In this document: positions 7,706 to 15,109 of the stretch, in pieces
Layout: each line of letters starts with the position of its first letter
Numbering within the stretch: position 1 is the first letter of the stretch
Assembly: GCA_900549105.1 (NCBI GenBank)
Contig: URND01000004.1
Span: 7,645-71,644, forward strand
Reading direction: 5' to 3'
DNA from: an uncultured Eubacteriales bacterium
GTDB taxonomy: Bacteria; Bacillota; Clostridia; Lachnospirales; Lachnospiraceae
DNA length: 64,000 nucleotides
Notes under the pieces: model-generated
Told to the model about the DNA's origin: nothing
Database searches by the model: none
Seen by the model: the letters and a program-made list of their open reading frames with translations, nothing else
Position numbers and translations under genes: made by a program

Positions 7706-8804
7706 TGAATGCACCTGCTTTATACATTTTCTGAAGATTATGTGCCTGTCGAAGTTCCTTTTCAGTGAGTTCCGAAATTGCTTTGATGCTATTATTCTCA
7801 AGCAGGAAGTAACAATCCGGCCTGAGAAGATCATTGCTCATAAGATCCGTATTATGCGTGGTTGTAAATATCTGAACCCCATGTATTCTTTTGAGTCTCT
7901 TCTGTACTGACTCCGATAATTCATAATGATAAAATGCATCAAACTCATCTATAAAAACAAATGATGCTTTTTCCATACGGATATACCAGTAATAGAACAG
8001 CGCAAGGGATCGTGTTCCCGTAGAAGCAATCTTAAAGAAGTCTGCATCCTTATTATCAAAGTGACAATAAACAGCTTTTCTTCCATCAACCTCGCATCCA
8101 TACAATTCGTACTCAATATCATTTTCTTTTAAGAATTCCTGGAAGTCCTGTACTTTTCCGCTATTAACAATTCCCTCGGCAATGCTCTCGGATCCATTCA
8201 TAAATCCTTCATAGCCTCGGCTGTCCAGCGAATAGAACAACAGCATGCGCTCAACAAAATCAATAAATTTCTTGAATACCTGATTCTGCTCATTATCCGT
8301 AAGAATTGAATTGCTATTCACATATTTCACTCGCGAAATCGGGCTTTCATTCTTAATTGAAGCATTTAGAGTATCTGAACCTTCAAGCAAAGTAAAGCCA
8401 TCCCTTGTTAGAAAATCAAAAAATATAACCTCTTTTCCATCAATTGACAAACTCTCGCTCTTCAAAGTATTCACATCTGTTTTGCTGTACTTATAAATAA
8501 CTTCGTGTTCATCAAACACAAAAGTATATTCAAACTCTGCAAACGATTTTCTTCCACTCATATTAAGATAGAAGTCATAGCTTTGGAGAAGCTTCTGCTT
8601 TTCTGTCAAATGAGTAATAATATCAAATATGGCCAATCCAAGATTTGATTTACCACAGCTGTTAATACCGTAGATAATTCCTTTGGCAACACAACTATTC
8701 TCAATAATTTCTGAATTAAAACTATAATTGCTCGGTGAGCCTATATCTAACGTGAGCTTATCCTTAAAACCTTTGAAGTTTTCAACACTGAATTTCTTTA
8801 ACAT
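7695..8804 (-). CDS. AAA15-type ATPase of a defence pair (RloA/AbiLi-like)
   Basis: The start at 8804 (AAGGAG eight bases upstream) gives 369 residues beginning MLKKFSVENFKGFKDKLTLD, the ABC-ATPase N-terminal strand pair of OLD/RloA proteins. The Walker A is GINSCGKSN (about residues 46-54). The Walker B region FVFIDEFDAFYHYEL and the following VQIFTTTHNTDLMSNDLLRP (switch His) are typical of AAA15/AbiLi proteins. The C-terminus ends EKELRQAHNLQKMYKAGAFN. It is translationally coupled to the TOPRIM-like gene. The pair likely acts as a phage-triggered toxin system; the closest named relative cannot be fixed from sequence reading alone. Confidence 0.75.
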   Translation of the reverse strand: MLKKFSVENFKGFKDKLTLDIGSPSNYSFNSEIIENSCVAKGIIYGINSCGKSNLGLAIFDIITHLTEKQKLLQSYDFYLNMSGRKSFAEFEYTFVFDEHEVIYKYSKTDVNTLKSESLSIDGKEVIFFDFLTRDGFTLLEGSDTLNASIKNESPISRVKYVNSNSILTDNEQNQVFKKFIDFVERMLLFYSLDSRGYEGFMNGSESIAEGIVNSGKVQDFQEFLKENDIEYELYGCEVDGRKAVYCHFDNKDADFFKIASTGTRSLALFYYWYIRMEKASFVFIDEFDAFYHYELSESVQKRLKRIHGVQIFTTTHNTDLMSNDLLRPDCYFLLENNSIKAISELTEKELRQAHNLQKMYKAGAFNGR

Positions 8805-8997
8805 GATAATCTCCTTCCATTTCTTGTTATCTATTATACGATTATCCGCAAAAAAATTCAAGTCTATCCGTAATTTTTATACAGTATATTCGCAATTTAT
8901 CTTCGCTTCATATTCCTCACAATATCGCCCTGTCCCTAAAATTATATCCCCTATTCATTTATCATATAATTCAGCGCTTCCCACGAGAGAAATATGT

Positions 8998-9075
8998 ACC
9001 CTTTCGGGTGTTCCGTATGTCAGATGCTGCTCATGGGCGCGTTGCGTCAATCTCCACGCGATAAGGTATACGCCC
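8998..9075 (-). other. Possible structured RNA or repeat element
   Basis: The 363 bases between the ATPase start (8804) and the IS1182 remnant contain no identified gene, but 8998-9075 is GC-richer than its surroundings and folds well. On the minus strand GGGCG (9071-9075) can pair with CGCCC (9035-9039) enclosing a smaller hairpin, and ACCC-GAAA-GGGT (8998-9009) is a stem with a GNRA tetraloop. The same strand is open for about 57 codons (EMGVYLIAWRLTQRAHEQHL...) but lacks an SD and a good start. It may be a mobile-element-associated repeat or small RNA. Confidence 0.3.
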
Positions 9076-9168
9076 ATTTCCCCAGATACAATTTCTAATT
9101 GAATGCACTGAAAGACGATTTCATTAAAGATTTCCTAAGAAATTCCCGAATCTTTAAAACATCTTCTT

Positions 9169-9441
9169 CTATTTTGACTGAATGGCAAGATTAAGTGATA
9201 TCTCCTCTTCCAATCGCCGTTCAGATTGTATCCCATAAAGACATCCTATTAATAACATTTTTATCAGGATAACAGGATTAACGGACTTTCTGCCGACATT
9301 CGAATAGTATGGGGCAGCTATTTCATATATATAATCAAAGTGCACACGTTTCTTAATCTGCCTTAAAAGATGATTTTCCGGAATTACAGAATCTAAATCC
9401 AAAATAACCTTTTGAATCTGTACAGTCTGTTTTCCCATCAT
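9169..9441 (-). pseudogene. IS1182/IS5-like transposase, N-terminal fragment
   Basis: The 90-residue frame begins MMGKQTVQIQKVILDLDSVI and contains PENHLLRQIKKRVHFDYIYE, PYYSNVGRKSVNPVILIKML and the segment GIQSERRLEEEISLNLAIQS, which is the DUF772 start of IS1182-type transposases (V-P-x-x-H-x-L-R, G-R-x-S-x-x-P-V, S-E-R-x-L-x-E-E-I). Family members exceed 400 residues; here the protein ends where the conserved Y-R-W-F-L-G-L segment should follow, so the catalytic DDE core is gone. A broken insertion marks the downstream edge of the phosphorothioation operon. Confidence 0.75.
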
Positions 9442-9619
9442 AAAAAGCCACCTCCTGCATGCAATATAATAATTATACCATACAAGAGGTGAGATATCTT
9501 TAATTTGCCAACAGGTCCAAATTTTTACATGCTCTAGTTGCTGCTAAATGCCCATCAAAAACAGCTCCTTTTGATGCCATTTTCCATGTGTCTATCCTTT
9601 CAATTTCTATTTCCTAACA

Positions 9620-12343
9620 TTAGAAGAACTCTTCCTGAAACAAATCTATTTCCCCTTCTGAACCAATCATTAATGCATCCAGGTAATCATCAAACGAATC
9701 TGTCACACAAATTTCCCAATATCCATCCGTTTTTAATTTCTGTGCAATCTTATAACATGGAATGTTCGTATTAAACGTATTATTAAAGATGTTTGTGAGA
9801 TTATGAATACCCATTTTCCCCTCTTTTTCAACAATCCATTCACATACTTTACTCACACTCAAGATTGTGCTGTCCTTTGCCAAAATAATTCCTGCGGCAA
9901 CAGAAAGAGAGTATACCTCTTCCTGTTGTCTCAATATACATGTGCACATCCATTCATTGTTTTGAAGCTTCTGCACTATAGAAATATCTTTTATGTCATT
10001 CCATAAACTATGCGCATTAAAATACTTTTCTTCGCAAACATTTGATGCCCAATCCTGTAGCATCTTTATTTCTTCAAAAGAAATCCCATAGTGTTGTTTC
10101 ACACATTCTAATGACATTAATAGTTTGGGGGCTGTCTCAATATATTGCAACGACTTTTTCGTCTTATCCAACGCAGATCCAAATACCGAAAGTGTCGTCA
10201 ATCTTCGATCAAAACTGTTCATATCAACAACATCTCCGTTAAATATTTCAGCATCAAAAAGGTTAGTCACCGACCCATACCTATCATCATAAGCATACCC
10301 AGCATTCAAAGAATATCCAATACGTTTAAAAGCAGCCGCATTTAGTGCATCTTCTGATGAATGCACACATATTTCCTTAAAAACCTTTTCTAAATCATCA
10401 ATAAACCATATTTTCTTTGAAGAAAGTACTTCTTTGAATTTCTCTGCATCTCTCCCATCAATTGCTGGAACATCAATCACATATTGACCATCAATATAAT
10501 ACTTACTCAGTGCATTGCTTATGACTAGATTTCCTTGTGCAGATTCCTTGTGCAAGCCATAGCGTTCCTCATAAGCTTGATAATAGTCAAAATAATCCAC
10601 TGGAGATATTTCTTTCAAAAAATGAACAGCTTGATTAGCCTCATCTCCTTCTCCAAAAATAATAACCGGTACACGCCGACAGCTAATCTCAAAATCATAT
10701 CCATTCCAATTTTCGAGAGAGGATTTTATTATATAAAAAAGCTCGTATCCGTCTCTAATATCTAGTTCTTCCATTAACTCACGGTAATCTTGAAAGATTA
10801 AATCCGACGAAATTACCAAATTCCTATAGCGATTAAAGTCTATATTTTCCCACACCTGATGATAATCTGCATCACAATATCTTACACAATTCTGTTCATT
10901 AAATACGATGTACTTAGCATTACGTAAATGATTTGTGACAGATCTAATATTAATTTCCAATCGCTCACGTGGATACCCTTTTGACTCTAGATAATCATAA
11001 TAAACGGTTTCAAAATCGTCCATTGACAAAGTCCGATCGCTATTGCTAAGCAATACACGATATACCATATCTGTTCGAGATACAGTTTGTTTATCATGAC
11101 GTACAACTTCTTCCTTAAAATAATTCCTTAGTCGATTAGAAAACACACCATCATATTCATTTATGCTTTTTTCTGTTAAGTCTTCTTTTCCTTTTACGTA
11201 TTTTAGCATCAAATACTCGTATCCAATTTCCCCACATGTAGGGAAGGCATAACAAAATTCTTTTTTTGAAAATCGAAAATATTCAAATGGCTCTTTGAAA
11301 TAATCCTCCCATAGTAAAGGAAACTTACATACCGTTTTTCTAGCAATCTGTCGAATTCGCTCTCTGGTTAGTCCATAATCATTCGCTATATTCTGTAAAC
11401 TTTCTCCTGCTAATCGTTTTGCAAGAATACTAAATTCCCGCTGCTCATAATCACATTTGTTTGACATATAATCTGCGACCTTAATACGTTTAAGCAAAAC
11501 ATATCCATCTCTTTCCATGCAGATAGTTCCATCACATATCTTTTCAAATAAAATATCCTTGTTTAGCGCCATCTCATGAAGCAAGAGATTATTCTTTATT
11601 TCTTTCCTTCTTATAATGCCATCAGGCGCAATCTTCAAAAAAAAGGATTTCAAACTTGCCTTTAGCTCAGGAATTTCTAATAAAGCTATTATGTTATCAG
11701 AGCATATATAATCCAAACCTCCATATATAATCCGTTCCATTAGTCCAGCGTTTTCTGCATATTGGTACAGTTTTCGCCAGTAAATCTGCCCAATCGGCAA
11801 TATCATCATTGACAACCGCTGAAAATATTCTTTCAGTTCAGGATTAATCGTAATTTCTCTATCATCCTCTGTCCCCAATGATAATATCATATTTTCAGCA
11901 AGCCAAATATTCATGGATTGAAGAATATCTGAGACTGTTTTTTTTCCAGAATTCTTTAATTTCGCAAGGTCTTCTTCGCTAAGGACTGCTACTTTATCTA
12001 GTGTCATATATCCAGCACGCATCAAAGTGTTATAAGCTCTGATTGACAGTCCTAATTCCGAAATTGAATGTTGCGATAATTCCAACAACTGATCCTCAGA
12101 AAACTGTTCTTCCTCTGAGCATTCTATTTCCTTTTCCAATTCAGGGATGATTATTTCACCTGCATTAAGTTTATTTATGATATCCTCAATTTCTGCAACA
12201 GTTTTTGCCCCTACATTTTTCTGTTCTGCAATAGTGCTAATTGGTGTCGTCATCAACTGATTCACCGTCTCTATTTCCATTTTATGCAACACATGATTCG
12301 CACGTGTTGACATAGATAGTTTCCCAATAGGTATTCCTTCCAT
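9620..12343 (-). CDS. Large protein with two alpha-CTD-like and one sigma-4-like domain (defence island)
   Basis: From the ATG at 12343 (GGTGG upstream; a TTG at 12355 is the alternative) the protein has 907 residues. Counting from that TTG, residues 12-64 and 98-152 are helix-hairpin-helix modules like the RNA polymerase alpha C-terminal domain (IGKLSMSTRANHVLHKMEIE; ISELGLSIRAYNTLMRAGYM then GKKTVSDIL). Residues 305-345 are a sigma-region-4-like helix-turn-helix (SLQNIANDYGLTRERIRQIA). The remaining 560 residues match nothing I recognise. It is the last gene of the phosphorothioation operon, touching the 183-residue gene. It may recognise DNA for the restriction arm or contact polymerase; I cannot assign an SspF/G/H letter. 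Confidence 0.75.
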   Translation of the reverse strand: MEGIPIGKLSMSTRANHVLHKMEIETVNQLMTTPISTIAEQKNVGAKTVAEIEDIINKLNAGEIIIPELEKEIECSEEEQFSEDQLLELSQHSISELGLSIRAYNTLMRAGYMTLDKVAVLSEEDLAKLKNSGKKTVSDILQSMNIWLAENMILSLGTEDDREITINPELKEYFQRLSMMILPIGQIYWRKLYQYAENAGLMERIIYGGLDYICSDNIIALLEIPELKASLKSFFLKIAPDGIIRRKEIKNNLLLHEMALNKDILFEKICDGTICMERDGYVLLKRIKVADYMSNKCDYEQREFSILAKRLAGESLQNIANDYGLTRERIRQIARKTVCKFPLLWEDYFKEPFEYFRFSKKEFCYAFPTCGEIGYEYLMLKYVKGKEDLTEKSINEYDGVFSNRLRNYFKEEVVRHDKQTVSRTDMVYRVLLSNSDRTLSMDDFETVYYDYLESKGYPRERLEINIRSVTNHLRNAKYIVFNEQNCVRYCDADYHQVWENIDFNRYRNLVISSDLIFQDYRELMEELDIRDGYELFYIIKSSLENWNGYDFEISCRRVPVIIFGEGDEANQAVHFLKEISPVDYFDYYQAYEERYGLHKESAQGNLVISNALSKYYIDGQYVIDVPAIDGRDAEKFKEVLSSKKIWFIDDLEKVFKEICVHSSEDALNAAAFKRIGYSLNAGYAYDDRYGSVTNLFDAEIFNGDVVDMNSFDRRLTTLSVFGSALDKTKKSLQYIETAPKLLMSLECVKQHYGISFEEIKMLQDWASNVCEEKYFNAHSLWNDIKDISIVQKLQNNEWMCTCILRQQEEVYSLSVAAGIILAKDSTILSVSKVCEWIVEKEGKMGIHNLTNIFNNTFNTNIPCYKIAQKLKTDGYWEICVTDSFDDYLDALMIGSEGEIDLFQEEFF

Positions 12344-12355
12344 CTCTTCCACCAA

Positions 12356-12907
12356 TTAATATTCCGGACGAAGTAACTGATCTACATCTGTACCATCCTG
12401 TCTACTTTCAATCAATGTTCTCTGATCAAAAATTGTCTTATAGGCATAATCGACTGTTTCGTCTATTCCCACAGTTGCACTATTGGAAAAACTCTCATAA
12501 AGGATTTCAATTCCACCCAAAACATAACTATTAAACAAATCCTGTGCTTCTTTCATCGCAATTAGCTCTTCTGGTTGAACCGGGGGCACAGCATTCTCAT
12601 CCATTTTATCGCGATAACGAAAACAAATATTTATGCGTTCTTCATCCGACCATGCCTTAGATGTATCATTAAGAATCACTAATTTAAATAATTCATTACA
12701 TTTTATGTTTTCTGTATTAAACGCATACGCATAAATTCTGGCCCGATCAGTAGAGTCACCGGCCACAGATCTTTTATCATATAATATTCCCAACATCGCT
12801 CCTGTCATGTAAACATCTATATATCGTTTAAATGCTTTTACATCATTTACAAGATATTTTATGTATGTGGCATGCTTACCAAAAATCGTATAATCACCTT
12901 CAAACAT
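12356..12907 (-). CDS. Unknown protein in phosphorothioation operon
   Basis: The 183-residue protein starts at 12907 behind GAGGTG, 10 bases after the SMC-like ATPase gene. It is soluble, mixed alpha/beta and acidic, with no catalytic motif I can name; stretches such as RSVAGDSTDRARIYAYAFNT and WSDEERINICFRYRDKMDEN look conserved by their charge pattern only. It is longer than DndE (about 110-130 residues) and lacks its features, so I do not call it DndE. Its place between the SMC ATPase and the alpha-CTD/sigma-like protein points to a subunit of the restriction or effector complex. Confidence 0.65.
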   Translation of the reverse strand: MFEGDYTIFGKHATYIKYLVNDVKAFKRYIDVYMTGAMLGILYDKRSVAGDSTDRARIYAYAFNTENIKCNELFKLVILNDTSKAWSDEERINICFRYRDKMDENAVPPVQPEELIAMKEAQDLFNSYVLGGIEILYESFSNSATVGIDETVDYAYKTIFDQRTLIESRQDGTDVDQLLRPEY

Positions 12908-12917
12908 TTATATCACC

Positions 12918-14930
12918 TCACATCTCTATTTTCGTATAGGATTCAGTCTGTTTCATCAGTTTGCAATATTTGCCAACACGTGGTGCCATAACCGCTTCTG
13001 CATACTGCCAATCCTTTTCCATAACAAACATGATTACCTGATTTGCCACTTCCGGAAGCACTCCAGAAATATTCCTAATATGCGTTTCATCTGCATTAGA
13101 AAATGGTGCATCCATAACTAACGGATAGGCTTCATTCTCCCATGAAATAGTATCTACAGCATTTCTTCCCAATGAAGCTTTTTCTTTTGCCAAATCAACA
13201 AGTCCCGCTATAAAAGCAAAATTTTTAACACGCTTCAAGCCTTCAGATTCTCCTGTAATAATCTCTTTTCCATTTAACTGCGCAAACAGTGTAACATGAT
13301 AGTACTTATCAATTTGGACCCTACGTTCTCCATGATACATTCTAGAAAAAATATCATTAACTCGCTCTTGAAGACGCACTCTCATCTCCTGTTCTTTTTC
13401 AGCATACGTCTCATCAATCCAAGAACAGATTTTTTCAGCATATGCCAAATACACTATCAGTCTTTTATTGCGTTCTGATGCAGATACTAAACTATCATAT
13501 ACTTTCTGTGCTGCATCAATTGCAGCTGTACTTGCACCAATCTCTCTATTGCAACGTTCTTTTTTCTCATTCATTCTCTTTATGTCAGCTTTTATACGAT
13601 TCATGTCAGCTTCATAACTGCTCATATTTTCCTTACCGAAAATACTTGCATCTATTCGACTGATATCATCCTCTAACCATGCAATGGTATTTCTATGCTT
13701 TTGTATCTCCTTATATTGCTGTTCTGCAATTGGATAGAATTGGGAAACACTTCGTCTATCTGTTTCCAACAATTGCTTAAAATTACGTATTGCGGTTCCA
13801 ATGTGTGCCGGTGGAAGATACTTCATCTCCTGCATAATGTGATTATATGCATTATTTCCTGTCTCACCATTTTCGTCCGAAACAATAGGTGCACCACATA
13901 TACATCTTCCTCTCTTTATGATGTCTCTAATAGAAGCCTCCGTCATATCTCGGATGCCTTTGTCATCCACATTGGCATTTACTAGAAAATCTTTAGCCTG
14001 TTCCATTATTGGAACAGCTATGTAAGTTGTAATAGAGTTGTTGTAAAAGTCTAGAAACAACTCATTACAGCGCATCAATTCTGCTTTTTCATCTTCCAAA
14101 TGCTTTTCATACTGTTGTTTTTGACGCTGCAACTCAGCCGTACTCTGATTATCGCGAAGAATCTCCACAATCTTTTCCTTCTGTGCATTCAGAGATTGTA
14201 GTTCTATGTCAGCATTATCAATCTCCTTCTGTAGTGACTCTTTCCTTTCGTTTTCTTTTGCGATTGTATCCTGCGCATTTTTTGCTCTTTCATCTCCGTC
14301 AGAGTCCAACGAACTATTCCACTGACCAATCGCAGTATTTTTTAATGTTCGTGATCCTAAATGCTTTCTTGCATTACTAACCGGAGCCAATCCTAGTAAA
14401 CCACGAACAGCTTCAGATAAATCTTTTCTTGTGCTTATATCTGAAACTCGCTCCGTGTCAAAGAAAAAGTAACCTGATAATGACTGTGGAAGAATTGAGT
14501 TTATAATATTTCGTTCTTCACCTTCTCTTACTTGTTTCGTAATACCATTTTCCTTGTACGATACAGCCAATTTACTATTTAATGCATTCCAGCTACCGTA
14601 TGCGCGATCTACATATGCTTGAGTGCGACGCACAATGTACTCCGTATCTTTATGAGATAAAAGTACCTCAACAAAGACTTCACACTTTTGTAGAATTCCT
14701 GCCTGCTCATTTGCTACTTCTAAATTGAGCAAAAAATCTGGATTACTATCCTTTGGGAAATCTGCTACACCATACAAACACCAGTTAAATGCCTGCAAAA
14801 TTGTTGTTTTTCCAAATGTATTATCACCTAAAAGAACCGTGACATTTTTATCGGCATCTGTTGAAAAATCTAATCTCTGATTTCCTTTAAACTGCCGAAA
14901 ATTATTTAAAACTATACTTTTAATCAGCAT
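12918..14930 (-). CDS. DndD-like SMC/RecN ATPase
   Basis: The 670-residue protein begins MLIKSIVLNNFRQFKGNQRL and has a Walker A at residues 35-43 (GDNTFGKTT), the motif SGYFFFDTERVSD seen in DndD-type proteins, a coiled coil (about 215-290 and 400-520) broken by a cysteine turn RCICGAPI (near 345), and a C-terminal Walker B/D-loop PLVMDAPFSNAD. This is the layout of SMC-like ATPases annotated as DndD in Dnd phosphorothioation clusters, where DndD supplies ATPase or nicking activity. Here an SspB/C/D module already provides modification, so this protein may serve the restriction arm. SD GGAGG precedes the start; the 54-residue gene ends 14 bases upstream. Confidence 0.8.
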   Translation of the reverse strand: MLIKSIVLNNFRQFKGNQRLDFSTDADKNVTVLLGDNTFGKTTILQAFNWCLYGVADFPKDSNPDFLLNLEVANEQAGILQKCEVFVEVLLSHKDTEYIVRRTQAYVDRAYGSWNALNSKLAVSYKENGITKQVREGEERNIINSILPQSLSGYFFFDTERVSDISTRKDLSEAVRGLLGLAPVSNARKHLGSRTLKNTAIGQWNSSLDSDGDERAKNAQDTIAKENERKESLQKEIDNADIELQSLNAQKEKIVEILRDNQSTAELQRQKQQYEKHLEDEKAELMRCNELFLDFYNNSITTYIAVPIMEQAKDFLVNANVDDKGIRDMTEASIRDIIKRGRCICGAPIVSDENGETGNNAYNHIMQEMKYLPPAHIGTAIRNFKQLLETDRRSVSQFYPIAEQQYKEIQKHRNTIAWLEDDISRIDASIFGKENMSSYEADMNRIKADIKRMNEKKERCNREIGASTAAIDAAQKVYDSLVSASERNKRLIVYLAYAEKICSWIDETYAEKEQEMRVRLQERVNDIFSRMYHGERRVQIDKYYHVTLFAQLNGKEIITGESEGLKRVKNFAFIAGLVDLAKEKASLGRNAVDTISWENEAYPLVMDAPFSNADETHIRNISGVLPEVANQVIMFVMEKDWQYAEAVMAPRVGKYCKLMKQTESYTKIEM

Positions 14931-14944
14931 ATTTCTTTTCCTCC

Positions 14945-15109
14945 TTACTCGGCATTCTTCTCAATAATTTTTCTTATTGCCTTCACCATGTCCTGTGTAG
15001 TATATTCACCTGTTTTAATATTCTTTCGCTCAGCCGAAATAATCAATTTTTTCATTTGTGTCAATTTCTGCTCATTAATCTGTACTTTCTGAATCTCATC
15101 AGATAACAT
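14945..15109 (-). CDS. 54-residue protein in phosphorothioation operon
   Basis: This gene is easily missed because of its size. The ATG at 15109 lies within the last codons of the helicase gene (11-base overlap) and the frame runs 54 codons to a TAA at 14945, followed 14 bases later by the SMC-like gene. The product MLSDEIQKVQINEQKLTQMK then KLIISAERKNIKTGEYT and TQDMVKAIRKIIEKNAE is charged and mostly helical. It is open over its whole length and fits the tight operon spacing, which supports it being real. It may be a small adaptor between helicase and ATPase; no family is recognised. Confidence 0.65.
   Translation of the reverse strand: MLSDEIQKVQINEQKLTQMKKLIISAERKNIKTGEYTTQDMVKAIRKIIEKNAE

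Noticed and set aside
8728..9102. 124-codon plus-strand frame
   Set aside because: It lies mostly antisense to the well-supported AAA ATPase gene and lacks a ribosome site.
12356..12907. Naming the 183-residue protein DndE
   Set aside because: It is longer than DndE and I see none of its motifs; position alone is not enough.
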